Notes: generated by a model from the letters alone, not told the origin. Shown: positions 19,962 through 28,234, numbered from the stretch's first letter. The stretch: DNA of 44,217 nucleotides from an uncultured Flavobacteriales bacterium (GCA_913020155.1 CAJWBA010000017.1:1-44217); one strand, 5' to 3'. Program-made: numbers and translations.

Positions 19962-20486
19962 TTAAAAGTTTATGAATGGGGACAATGTTTCTTCCATAGA
20001 AACATTAGTGTGTTCTACAGAATAAAGAATATTATTCTTAAAATCTCGAACAATTACTTTTGTCAATTTTGTTTCGAGAGGATCTTTTTCAGAACCATTA
20101 GATCTGTAATATTCGAGATATAAATACTTTGGATTTTCAATTTTTTTTAAAAACTCACGATCGTAAATGGCCTTTTTTTTATTAATATAAAAAGGGTTTA
20201 AAATTTTTAATGGAGAACCTGAGAGGCGTTCTTGATAAATATCATACCAGCCTTTACTCGATGAGTTTAAATTATTTATTGTTACCAGAGCTAAATGAGA
20301 ATAGTCATTAAAATTTACAGTAATTGGTTTGATAACTTTTGTTGAGACTTCCAATTGAGGCTTTTGTTTTTTTATCTTTTTAGATTTTCTTGTCAGCTCA
20401 GAAGCTTGAAACTGAGTTTGCCCCAAAGAAGACTGTGAAACAAAAAGTAAAATAATAATTAAGTTTTTTGCAAAAGAATATAACAT
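19962..20486 (-). CDS. Secreted hypothetical protein, 174 residues
   Basis: I do not recognise the family. The N-terminus is a clear signal peptide (MLYSFAKN, a hydrophobic IIILLFVSQ core, cleavage near SLGQ at residue 23). A Lys-rich linker (about residues 33-43) and a mixed alpha/beta region follow. The mature part contains HLALVTINNLNSSSKGWYDIY, LKILNPFYINKKKAIYD and YLYLEYYRS segments. These look like a folded periplasmic or surface domain. The last residues form FINF. It lies between a pseudogene and another secreted protein on the same strand, 94 bp downstream of the latter, but nothing ties the two functionally. Its codon use and composition resemble the neighbours. Confidence 0.65.
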   Translation of the reverse strand: MLYSFAKNLIIILLFVSQSSLGQTQFQASELTRKSKKIKKQKPQLEVSTKVIKPITVNFNDYSHLALVTINNLNSSSKGWYDIYQERLSGSPLKILNPFYINKKKAIYDREFLKKIENPKYLYLEYYRSNGSEKDPLETKLTKVIVRDFKNNILYSVEHTNVSMEETLSPFINF

Positions 20487-20580
20487 AGTTTACAGAGTTG
20501 GAAATAATTAATAATTTTTTTTTGGTAAAAACGATTTCATCTAGATTCCATATTTCAGTTTGTTTTAATATTGTTTACTA

Positions 20581-21891
20581 CTAATTGCAAGTATAAATTG
20601 CTACAATTTCACCATCTGATTTTCTAACCTCTATGATTTTGTTGTAATCGCGAAGTTTCATAAAAGCAAATCCTTTATTATCATTCAGCAAACTATGTGG
20701 AGAAGGATAACTATTATTATATATGATAAAGTTACCAATTACTGGTTCTTCGGATGTACCAGTATGATATGCAATGTTATAATAGTTTGGATTAATTAAA
20801 GAACATATAAATAATTCGTCAGCGATTTCTACACTATTTGAAACTGTTGTGGATTTATAATTATTACTGACATTAACAGACCAAGGGCATCCATTTAAAA
20901 TAGACACACCAGGAGCATAGGGACAAATATCATCTGGATCTAAGATACCATCATCATCTGTGTCTTTTATACAAGTTGGGCAACTTGCATCAGCCACATC
21001 TTTAATTACATCTCCTAATTCATCAAGAGCTGAGGCTGCATAATACCATATGAAAGAATCGGATTCTCCAACGGCTATATCTTGCAAACGAACATATAAA
21101 CTATATGATCCATCATTTGTAGTTGTTATTGAGACTGTAGAGGGAGTTACTGTCTCCGATACATTATAAACAAAATCAAAGTCTGCAACAGAGGTATTAG
21201 AATTCGTAGATTTAGTGAAAAATAAAATTCCTTCATCTACGGTTAGAATTCTGAGTGCTGATGATCTTTCAGTAATCGTAGTCAATTTTTGAAAAGATCC
21301 ACCAACCAAATTCCCTCTTTCCTTTATTGGTTCATCTGTACCACCAACATAGTCATCTCGGGTACCAACCCAATATCTCAGATTTGTAATTGCTGTGGCA
21401 CCAATATTTTCTATGGAAGTAGTTACTTTGATGAAATTATCACCAGCACCGATGCTGTAAGTATTAATTATTTCGAGTTGAGATGTTCCAACTGTGATTT
21501 CTCCTTTTACTTTAATGACACCCGTTCCAATACCTCCTGAAATATTGAAACCACTTGAGTCAAAAACAGTGAGAGTTAAAATAGGATTTGATATCATAAC
21601 ACCATTAATATTCCATTCATCTGTTCCATTCCCACCTACTCCAAAAGTACAATCTAGAGGATACTTGTTGGGTGGAGCAAACCTTATGTCAGTGTATGTT
21701 AATTGCCTCCATCCGTTATCAGAACTGAGATAAAATGGTTGTTTTAAAGTTCCTGATACAGTTATGGATAATTCAGTACCATCACCAAATCGCATATTTC
21801 CATTATTTATAACCTTATTTGTTCCAGTAAACTGAGAAAACACATTAAAAAAAGAAAAGAGTGATAACGATAAAAATAGATACCTTCTCAT
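20581..21891 (-). CDS. Secreted protein with a thrombospondin-type-3-like calcium-binding motif
   Basis: This 436-residue protein has a signal peptide (MRRYLFLSLSLFSFF, cleavage near FSQ at residue 20). Residues 21-310 are beta-rich, Gly/Thr/Asn-rich and low in charge, as in secreted adhesin-like or surface-coat domains. Around residue 312 there is a DTDDDGILDPDD motif followed by CPYAPG and NGCPW, a thrombospondin type-3-like repeat that binds calcium in known proteins, with paired cysteines nearby. A C-terminal domain of about 100 residues ends in EVRKSDGEIVAIYTCN; I see no Por-secretion sorting domain in it. The function is unknown; a calcium-stabilised surface or extracellular role is inference. 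It is preceded by a long gene-free stretch. Confidence 0.7.
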   Translation of the reverse strand: MRRYLFLSLSLFSFFNVFSQFTGTNKVINNGNMRFGDGTELSITVSGTLKQPFYLSSDNGWRQLTYTDIRFAPPNKYPLDCTFGVGGNGTDEWNINGVMISNPILTLTVFDSSGFNISGGIGTGVIKVKGEITVGTSQLEIINTYSIGAGDNFIKVTTSIENIGATAITNLRYWVGTRDDYVGGTDEPIKERGNLVGGSFQKLTTITERSSALRILTVDEGILFFTKSTNSNTSVADFDFVYNVSETVTPSTVSITTTNDGSYSLYVRLQDIAVGESDSFIWYYAASALDELGDVIKDVADASCPTCIKDTDDDGILDPDDICPYAPGVSILNGCPWSVNVSNNYKSTTVSNSVEIADELFICSLINPNYYNIAYHTGTSEEPVIGNFIIYNNSYPSPHSLLNDNKGFAFMKLRDYNKIIEVRKSDGEIVAIYTCN

Positions 21892-22083
21892 AAAAATTAT
21901 AACTATTTTTTAGTTGTTGTATTGAATTTGTATTTACTAACGAGGTTTATCTACAATATATAAAAACTCTTTTAATTCTAATCTGTTTATTATTTAATTA
22001 AATTTAATTAAATAATATCTGATTTAGGCTAACAAGGAAAGTTTTACATGTTTTTAGCTAAGTTTAGTTAAACGGTTTACTAG

Positions 22084-22289
22084 ACCCAAGAAAATAAAAA
22101 ATCAGGTAAAGTAAATAAATTAACACTTTACGGGAAAGACTTGCGGAGAGACAGGCTCCAGGAGAAAGCGACTTGGAAAATACTAGAAAAGTGAAGGATG
22201 TCTATAATTTCAAAAATAATGACTTTGATTTAAATGTTTTTACAAAATCATTCAAATTCTATTTCAATAATCAAAAAATATCTGGGTAA
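22084..22289 (+). pseudogene. Possible remnant of an unidentified gene
   Basis: Within the 492-bp space at 21892-22383, one frame reads protein-like sequence, rich in Lys/Arg/Leu (LTLYGKDLRRDRLQEKATW), up to a TGA near 22190. A second frame picks up with VKDVYNFKNNDFDLNVF and runs to a TAA at 22287-22289. The join would need one base change near 22190. The G+C of 22135-22180 is clearly higher than its surroundings, as coding DNA is here. No start codon is apparent. I cannot name the family. It could also be chance open sequence. The rest of the space (21892-22080 and 22290-22383) is plain AT-rich DNA with nothing visible. Confidence 0.3.
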
Positions 22290-22383
22290 ATAGTCAAGGA
22301 GATTATTACAAAAAATTAACTAAATGATTATTTACTCGAGCTTTTGCTTCTAATTTTTTGCAAAATACTTATTGATAAAAAAA

Positions 22384-23691
22384 TTATACACGTTTGATCT
22401 TAGCACCAATTGCTTGAAGCCGTTCTACAATATTCTCGTAACCTCGATCAATTTGCTCAATGTTGTGAATGGTACTTGTCCCCTCAGCAGACAAAGCTGC
22501 AATGAGGAGTGATATGCCTGCGCGAATGTCTGGAGATGTTAATGTTGCTGCTTTTAAGTTGGATTCAAACCCATGCCCAATTATTGAGGCGCGGTGGGGA
22601 TCACATAGAATAATTTTTGCTCCCATATCAATCAATTTGTCGGTGAAAAATAAGCGACTTTCAAACATCTTTTGATGTATCAATACACTTCCTCTAGCTT
22701 GTGTTGCAACAACCAATACGATACTCAACAGATCGGGAGTAAAACCAGGCCAAGGTGCGTCAGCTATTGTTAAAATAGAACCATCAATGTAATTTTGTAT
22801 TTCGTACCCATCGGTGTGTGCTGGAATATGGATGTCATCGCCTTTTTGCTCAACAGTTAATCCAAGCTTTCTAAATACATTAGGAATTTGTCCTAAATAT
22901 TGCCATTTGACATTTTTAATGGTTAATTCACTTCTTGTAAGCGCTGCTAATCCTATCCAACTTCCAATTTCAACCATATCGGGTAATACTGTATGTTCCG
23001 TTCCCTTTAGTTCTTTTACTCCATTAATGGACAAAAGGTTTGAACCAATTCCGGTAATTTTAGCTCCCATAAGGTTCAACATCGAACACAATTGTTGAAG
23101 ATAAGGTTCACAAGCCGCGTTGTAAATGGTGGTAGAACCCTTTGCCAATATGGCTGCCATTACAATATTTGCTGTACCGGTAACCGATGCCTCATCCAAT
23201 AAAATTTGGGTACCCACCAGCTGTTCAGCTTCTACACTGTAAAAATGTTCTTCGCGACTGTAATTAAACTTTGCACCTAAATTGATGAGCCCTTCAAAGT
23301 GCGTATCTAATCTTCTTCTACCAATTTTGTCTCCTCCAGGTCTCGGAATGCTTCCTTTACCAAAACGTGCCAGAAGTGGACCAACAAGCATTATGGATCC
23401 TCGAAGCCCCCTGGCATCAACTTTGTACTGATCAGAAGTCAAATAGTCTAAATCTATTGTATCTGCTTGAAAGTGATAACTTCCTGAAGAAATTTGTTCA
23501 ACTTTTACTCCAAAGTTTCGAAGTAATTGAATGAGTTTTTTGACATCAATGATATCGGGAATATTGTGGATGATTACAAGCTTAGGAGTAAGTAGGACAG
23601 CACATAAAATTTGTAAAGCCTCATTTTTTGAACCTTGTGGAGTGATATCTCCTTTAAGTTGTTTTCCTCCCTCAATGATAAATGATCCCAT
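22384..23691 (-). CDS. murA: UDP-N-acetylglucosamine 1-carboxyvinyltransferase MurA
   Basis: MurA transfers enolpyruvate from PEP to UDP-N-acetylglucosamine, the first committed step of peptidoglycan synthesis, in the cytoplasm. The 435-residue protein has the EPSP-synthase fold with the N-terminal GSKNEALQIL segment (residues 20-29), MLVGPLLARFG, ASVTGTANIVMAAI, PDLLSIVLVVA and the C-terminal IDRGYENIVERL. In the active-site loop, where Escherichia coli has Cys115 (PGGC), this protein has Asp121 in PGGDKIGRRRLD. MurA enzymes with Asp at this site, such as those of Mycobacterium and Chlamydia, are not alkylated by fosfomycin, so target-level resistance is expected. The upstream neighbour is DUF4290, 6 bp away, so the two are probably one transcript. 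Confidence 0.96.
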   Translation of the reverse strand: MGSFIIEGGKQLKGDITPQGSKNEALQILCAVLLTPKLVIIHNIPDIIDVKKLIQLLRNFGVKVEQISSGSYHFQADTIDLDYLTSDQYKVDARGLRGSIMLVGPLLARFGKGSIPRPGGDKIGRRRLDTHFEGLINLGAKFNYSREEHFYSVEAEQLVGTQILLDEASVTGTANIVMAAILAKGSTTIYNAACEPYLQQLCSMLNLMGAKITGIGSNLLSINGVKELKGTEHTVLPDMVEIGSWIGLAALTRSELTIKNVKWQYLGQIPNVFRKLGLTVEQKGDDIHIPAHTDGYEIQNYIDGSILTIADAPWPGFTPDLLSIVLVVATQARGSVLIHQKMFESRLFFTDKLIDMGAKIILCDPHRASIIGHGFESNLKAATLTSPDIRAGISLLIAALSAEGTSTIHNIEQIDRGYENIVERLQAIGAKIKRV

Positions 23692-23697
23692 TTTGAT

Positions 23698-24348
23698 CTA
23701 GTAGCGTTTGCGGTTATTTCGGTTACCTTTCTTAGATTTTGACATTTGATTGCTTTCGGGACCGTTACCGTTTTTGGACTTTAACTTTAAAAAGTTGACA
23801 GATTCTGTTAAGGGCAAATAATCTGGATTTACTTCAAGTTTACCTCCTGACAACTCATTTAGATGATTGAAAATCACTTCGTCATCGACCGTGTCTTTAT
23901 TCCAACTCAGAAAACACTTTTTCATGTGGTTGGCTATGATGAAAACCAAACCATCTTTCATTTCTCCAGCATCCCATCCCAGAGAAACATCAATCATGCT
24001 TTTGATGTTGTTTCCATAAAAACGATACTTAGGATAATTTTGAGGATAATTCAAAGGCTTTGGACGTTCCTCTAACAACTCCCTAATTGGCTTTTCAAAG
24101 GGACAATCTACATCCAAATTAAAATCTGACATGATAAATAGTTGATCCCATAGTTTGTGTTGGAAATCAGGAACATCTCGTAGGTGAGGATTTAAGTTAC
24201 CCATTACACCTATTATTGCTTTCGCTTTTTTGTTTCGTTCTTCTTTATCTTTAGTTTCAATCAATTGATCGACCATAATATGGAGGTGTCTTCCGTATTC
24301 AGGGATAATTAAAGGCTTTCTTTCTGAGTTGTATTTTAATGCTTCCAT
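23698..24348 (-). CDS. DUF4290 domain protein
   Basis: This 216-residue protein of the Bacteroidetes family DUF4290 has no established function. The conserved N-terminal portion includes LKYNSERKPLIIPEYGRH at residues 4-21, then AIIGVMGNLNPHLRD and FQHKLWDQLFIMSDF. It is predicted soluble and mainly helical. The C-terminal tail is Lys/Arg/Asn-rich (SKKGNRNNRKRY), a basic tail of a kind often seen in proteins that contact RNA; that reading is inference. It lies directly upstream of murA (6 bp), and in my recollection this pairing recurs in the phylum, which hints at a link with cell-envelope growth. The start is an ATG followed at once by conserved residues. Confidence 0.85.
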   Translation of the reverse strand: MEALKYNSERKPLIIPEYGRHLHIMVDQLIETKDKEERNKKAKAIIGVMGNLNPHLRDVPDFQHKLWDQLFIMSDFNLDVDCPFEKPIRELLEERPKPLNYPQNYPKYRFYGNNIKSMIDVSLGWDAGEMKDGLVFIIANHMKKCFLSWNKDTVDDEVIFNHLNELSGGKLEVNPDYLPLTESVNFLKLKSKNGNGPESNQMSKSKKGNRNNRKRY

Positions 24349-24423
24349 GAAGTGTTTGTGTGGATTTTAGAAAATAAACTGCAAAATAATCTATTTTAAA
24401 TAATAATCTAAGTTTTTAAGCTT

Positions 24424-24714
24424 TTAAAGTGTGATAATACCCTCAATAGCACTTGCTTTTTTGTAGACATCAATCACGGATGCAGAATTTTTCATCGTTG
24501 CCAAAAAACTGACACTTACAAAGGTTTTTTTTTTTGAATTTTTTAGTTTTAACTTGGCGTCAATACCCTCAAATATTTCCCGAAGTTTTGCTACCTTTTG
24601 ATCATCACCTCTGATTATAAATTTAAACATGAAAGGTCCCGGCCATTCCTGTGAATCTTTTAATTGTTCGTGAAAACGTGAATAAAATTCTTCTGGATTT
24701 TCGCTAGGTATCAT
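24424..24714 (-). CDS. DUF493 (YbeD-like) domain protein
   Basis: I start this gene at the ATG at 24714 (96 residues). A longer frame from a TTG at 24747 adds 11 residues unlike the family. The AGAGG stretch just upstream of the ATG could serve as ribosome-binding site. The protein has the YbeD/DUF493 pattern: FYSRFHEQLKDSQEWPGPF at the N-terminus, MFKFIIRG, and a C-terminal VSVSFLATMKNSASVIDVYKKA. This is a small ferredoxin-like alpha/beta fold with a proposed allosteric role (YbeD resembles regulatory domains); the function is not established. It is divergent from the P-loop ATPase gene, with under 60 bp between them. Confidence 0.85.
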   Translation of the reverse strand: MIPSENPEEFYSRFHEQLKDSQEWPGPFMFKFIIRGDDQKVAKLREIFEGIDAKLKLKNSKKKTFVSVSFLATMKNSASVIDVYKKASAIEGIITL

Positions 24715-24763
24715 TGAGACCTCTATTTTTACACAAATATAGTTCAAATAGATTAACCTTTAA

Positions 24764-25321
24764 ATTATCAAATCAAAAACTCCACATAAAATCGTAATCA
24801 GTGGTGGTCCAGGAAGTGGGAAGACTACAGTAATCAATTTATTGAAACAAAATGGTTTATTGTGCTTTGAAGAAGTTTCAAGGGATTTTATCAAATTGGG
24901 GAAAAAACAAGGCATGGAAAATTATTTCAAAGAAAAGCCCCATGAATTCAGTCAATACCTTTGGAAAAAACGAAAAAAACAATTCCAGAAAGCACTAAAA
25001 TTAAAAACAAAATACGTGTTCTTTGATCGGGCTATGCATGATGTAGTTGGCTATTTAAACCATATTGAAGAACCGAACATAGTATGGGAAAACAAACTTA
25101 CGCTTTATTCATATGACCTTGTTTTTCTTCTAAAACCTGTGTCCCAAATTTATATTAAAGATGAAGATCGAATGGAAACATATGAAGAGGCTGTTGAAGT
25201 TCATAAAAGTCTTAAAAAAATATACCAACAAAGTAAATTAAAAATCATTAAATTACCGTTTACAACTCCACAAGAACGTTTCGATCTAATCCTACAACAC
25301 TGTGCAAATGAGTTCTCCTAA
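24764..25321 (+). CDS. Small AAA-type P-loop ATPase with apparent ATT/ATC start
   Basis: The conserved N-terminus reads HKIVISGGPGSGKTTVINLL, with the Walker A motif GGPGSGKTT at about residues 15-23. This resembles the AAA_28 group of small (about 180-residue) predicted ATPases or kinases of unknown role. A KTKYVFFDRAMHDVVGYL segment near residue 88 fits a Walker B-like strand followed by a base-binding Arg/Asp region. The reading frame is bounded upstream by TAA at 24761-24763. Between that stop and the Walker A motif there is no ATG, GTG or TTG in frame; only ATT (24764) and ATC (24767) can start it. The first usual start, TTG at 24842, would cut off Walker A. The 3' end overlaps recQ by 14 bp. 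The stated start is my inference. Confidence 0.75.
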   Translation: MIKSKTPHKIVISGGPGSGKTTVINLLKQNGLLCFEEVSRDFIKLGKKQGMENYFKEKPHEFSQYLWKKRKKQFQKALKLKTKYVFFDRAMHDVVGYLNHIEEPNIVWENKLTLYSYDLVFLLKPVSQIYIKDEDRMETYEEAVEVHKSLKKIYQQSKLKIIKLPFTTPQERFDLILQHCANEFS

Positions 25322-27032
25322 AGAAGTTCTAAAAACCTACTGGGGCTATGAAGATTTCCTTTCCAATCAGGAAGCAATAATAAACAGAGTGCTTAAAAAC
25401 CAAGATACCATAGCGCTTCTTCCGACAGGGGGTGGAAAATCATTGTGTTATCAACTTCCTACTTTGCTTTCTGATGGATTTACACTGGTGATATCTCCGT
25501 TGATTTCACTCATGCAGGATCAAGTTGAACAGTTGAATACAAGAGGAATTAAAAGCATGATGCTAAACAATTCTCAAGCATTGGACATCCAGTTAGATAA
25601 TTGCCTATTCGGAAATTTCAAACTTCTTTATTGTTCTCCAGAAAAAGCTTTATCTAAAGAATTTTTATCAAGAATCAAAAAATTAAATATCAAGAGAATT
25701 GCAGTAGATGAGGCTCACTGTATTTCCGAATGGGGAAATGATTTTAGACCCGCTTTTAAGCAAATAAATAAAATTAGGTCTCTACTGCCCTCCCTACCAA
25801 TTTTAGCCGTTACTGCAACAGCAACACCGAGAGTTTTACAAGATATTATTGAAAGTTTACAGCTAAAACAAGCCTCACTGTTTCAAGATTCTTTTGCTCG
25901 TAAAAATATTGAAATCAACACGTTACACACAGAGGACAAACAGGAGACGCTCATCAAAATCTTATCACTAAACAAACATTCAGGAATTGTATACTGTGGC
26001 AGTAGAAGAGAAACTGAGCAAATTGTAAAATTGCTTCAGCTAAATCAAATCTCCTCCGATTATTTTCATGGGGGAAGATCTGCCAGTGAACGAAAAGAAT
26101 TATTACACGATTGGCAATCTGAAAAGATAAAATTTATGGTTGCTACCAACGCCTTCGGTATGGGAATAGACAAAGAGGAGGTTGCGACTGTAATACATCT
26201 AAACATTCCATCCAGCATTGAAAATTTTTATCAGGAAATTGGAAGAGCTGGTCGAAATGGAATGCCTGCAAAAGCTTATTTACTTATTCATGAAAATGAT
26301 AAAAATAGAATTAGACAGCAATACATTGGGTCTTTACCTGATCGAGAATTTATTGAATTGTGTTTTAAAAATCTTTGCAACTATCTGAATATTGGTTACG
26401 GAGAAGGAAACGAACTTACCTATAATCTTTCTTTAAAAGATTTTTGTAAGACCTTTTCATTGAACTCCAAAAAAACACTATATACTCTCACCTATCTGGA
26501 ACAAGAAGGAATTTTTAATCTTATCAAATACAATAAGCAAAGAGCAGTAGTTAAGTTTTTAATTACCCAAACTCAAACTCTGGAGCTTTTAGAAAATCAG
26601 ACTGTTGATTCAAAATTAATACAAACAATCATCAGAACTCAACACTTCAGCTACACCAAAAAATTTGAACTTGATATTGAACGTATCGTTCGAACTAGTC
26701 AAATCCCCTTTAAATCCCTATTGCAGTCCCTCAGAAAATGGGAAAATGAAGGTAATCTTGAACTCGAATACAACCAAACCGATATTCAAATTCAATGGCT
26801 TGTACCTCGTGAGGATCAATACACACTTGCTCCTCTTTTTCTAAGATTAGTTCATCAGAATAAGGTCAAAATAGAAAAAATTGAAGCAATGATAAACTAT
26901 GCCTTTGATACAGAAAGGTGTAAACATAATCAAATTCTAAACTATTTTGGAGAAAAAAACAAGGGGAAATGCGGTACTTGTAATGCACAAGAATGTGATT
27001 TAAAAAAACCCAACAAAAAAGAGGCAAAATGA
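25308..27032 (+). CDS. recQ: Short RecQ-family ATP-dependent DNA helicase
   Basis: This 574-residue 3'-5' superfamily 2 helicase unwinds DNA in recombination and repair. I use the ATG at 25308 rather than the GTG 6 bp upstream. Motifs in order: motif 0/Q near residue 15, Walker A LLPTGGGKSLCYQ (about 38-50), motif II VDEAHCISEWG (about 135), the RecQ aromatic-rich loop following it, motif III LAVTATATP, motif V MVATNAFGMGIDK and motif VI YQEIGRAGRNG. A zinc site CKHNQILNYFGEKNKGKC...CNAQEC lies at the very C-terminus (first Cys about 543), after a winged-helix-like region. No HRDC domain is present. In E. coli RecQ the zinc site instead follows the helicase core directly. It overlaps the upstream ATPase gene, so coupling is likely. 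Confidence 0.92.
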   Translation: MSSPKEVLKTYWGYEDFLSNQEAIINRVLKNQDTIALLPTGGGKSLCYQLPTLLSDGFTLVISPLISLMQDQVEQLNTRGIKSMMLNNSQALDIQLDNCLFGNFKLLYCSPEKALSKEFLSRIKKLNIKRIAVDEAHCISEWGNDFRPAFKQINKIRSLLPSLPILAVTATATPRVLQDIIESLQLKQASLFQDSFARKNIEINTLHTEDKQETLIKILSLNKHSGIVYCGSRRETEQIVKLLQLNQISSDYFHGGRSASERKELLHDWQSEKIKFMVATNAFGMGIDKEEVATVIHLNIPSSIENFYQEIGRAGRNGMPAKAYLLIHENDKNRIRQQYIGSLPDREFIELCFKNLCNYLNIGYGEGNELTYNLSLKDFCKTFSLNSKKTLYTLTYLEQEGIFNLIKYNKQRAVVKFLITQTQTLELLENQTVDSKLIQTIIRTQHFSYTKKFELDIERIVRTSQIPFKSLLQSLRKWENEGNLELEYNQTDIQIQWLVPREDQYTLAPLFLRLVHQNKVKIEKIEAMINYAFDTERCKHNQILNYFGEKNKGKCGTCNAQECDLKKPNKKEAK

Positions 27033-27071
27033 AGTTAGAAACAAAATCAAGAAGAACTTAAAAAAGGTAAA

Positions 27072-27203
27072 ATGAGTCTCAAAGAATTGGACCAATCCAT
27101 TTCAGATTACAGTACCTTTGAAATTGGAGAGTGCATCCTATCACTATTAAATTCAAAAGAACTCCTTTTAACCAATATGGATAAACTAAAGTTAAATTTG
27201 TAA
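27072..27203 (+). CDS. Possible small protein of 43 residues between recQ and fmt
   Basis: This short frame (ATG 27072, TAA 27201-27203) fills the 172-bp space between recQ and fmt and ends 1 bp before fmt. A purine-rich stretch (AAAAAGG) just upstream could be a ribosome-binding site. The protein is acidic/leucine-rich (ISDYSTFEIGECILSLLNS), predicted helical, with no signal peptide and no recognised family. It could be a genuine coupling leader or small protein, or chance. Its tight fit between two co-directional genes is the only support. Confidence 0.35.
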   Translation: MSLKELDQSISDYSTFEIGECILSLLNSKELLLTNMDKLKLNL

Positions 27204-27204
27204 T

Positions 27205-28140
27205 ATGAAAATTGTCTTTATGGGGACTCCCTTGTTTGCTGTTTATGCTCTTGAGGCTATTCATCAATCTGATCATGAAATTGTGGGTGTGGTAACTAGT
27301 TCAGATAAACCAGCTGGTAGAGGAAAACAACTGCGCCAGTCTGAAGTAAAGAAATTTGTTCTCAAAAATGAGCTGAATTTACTTCAACCCTTAAATTTAA
27401 AAGACAACGTTTTTTTAAATGATTTGAGCAAATTAGAAGCTGATGTATTTGTGGTTGTTGCTTTTCGGATGCTTCCAAAAGCTGTTTGGAATATTCCGCC
27501 CCAAGGAACCTTTAACTTACACGCATCACTTTTGCCGAATTTTAGGGGAGCAGCTCCTATCAATTGGGCCATTATCAATAATGAAAAAACTACTGGTGTA
27601 ACTACCTTTTTTATTGATGATAAAATTGATACAGGTGCTCTTCTACTGAAAGAAGATATCTCCATTGAAGAAAACGAAACAGCTGGAGGTCTCCATGATA
27701 AACTTGCTCCCTTAGGAGCAAAAGTGATTTTAAAAACTCTAGACCGTATTGCTGTCGATCAAACCTCTATTCCTCAACAACTTTTGGGCAATGAAAAAGA
27801 AGCTCCAAAACTTACAAAAGAGAATACAAAAATTGAGTGGGAAAAACCGCTTTCATACATTGATGGACTGATAAGAGGGCTTAATCCTCTTCCTACAGCA
27901 TGGTTAGAAATTCAAAACGGAGAAGAGCAATTGAAAATGAAAATATTTCAAGCAACCCCACTGATAGAAAAACACACTCAAAAAATTGGTGCTATTGAAA
28001 TTGAGGACAATAGAATAAGAATAATTCATTCAGAAGGTTTTCTGATCATTAAAGAACTTCAACTACCCAATAAAAAAAGAATGAATGCGAACGCTCTTTT
28101 AAATGGATTTGAGTTTAAAAAAGGGTCTAAAGTCCTGTAA
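27205..28140 (+). CDS. fmt: Methionyl-tRNA formyltransferase
   Basis: Fmt formylates the initiator methionyl-tRNA using 10-formyltetrahydrofolate, in the cytoplasm. The 311-residue protein has the usual length. The start IVFMGTPLFAVYALEAI is typical. The catalytic core motif HASLLPNFRGAAPINWAI (about residues 110-127) carries the conserved Asn-His-Asp triad region together with the downstream DDKIDTGALL. The C-terminal OB-like domain includes IRGLNPLPTAWLE and INGFEFKKG-like residues near the end. It follows recQ and the possible 43-residue frame on the same strand. The HU gene downstream has its own promoter. Confidence 0.96.
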   Translation: MKIVFMGTPLFAVYALEAIHQSDHEIVGVVTSSDKPAGRGKQLRQSEVKKFVLKNELNLLQPLNLKDNVFLNDLSKLEADVFVVVAFRMLPKAVWNIPPQGTFNLHASLLPNFRGAAPINWAIINNEKTTGVTTFFIDDKIDTGALLLKEDISIEENETAGGLHDKLAPLGAKVILKTLDRIAVDQTSIPQQLLGNEKEAPKLTKENTKIEWEKPLSYIDGLIRGLNPLPTAWLEIQNGEEQLKMKIFQATPLIEKHTQKIGAIEIEDNRIRIIHSEGFLIIKELQLPNKKRMNANALLNGFEFKKGSKVL

Positions 28141-28204
28141 ATACTAGGATTATTAACAAAAAAAGTGATTTATTAACAAATTACTGTTTTTTTGATGCTT
28201 TTAC

Positions 28205-28234
28205 TTGGGACTTCTCTCAAACCCTATATATTTG
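28205..28234 (+). promoter_or_regulatory. Bacteroidetes-type promoter of the HU gene
   Basis: A TTG at 28205-28207 and TATATTTG at 28227-28234 are separated by 19 nt. This matches the Bacteroidetes sigma-factor consensus TTG-N(17-20)-TAnnTTTG. It predicts a transcription start roughly 7 nt after the second box and a leader of about 30 nt before the ATG at 28270. It is the best promoter match I found in the window. Confidence 0.7.
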
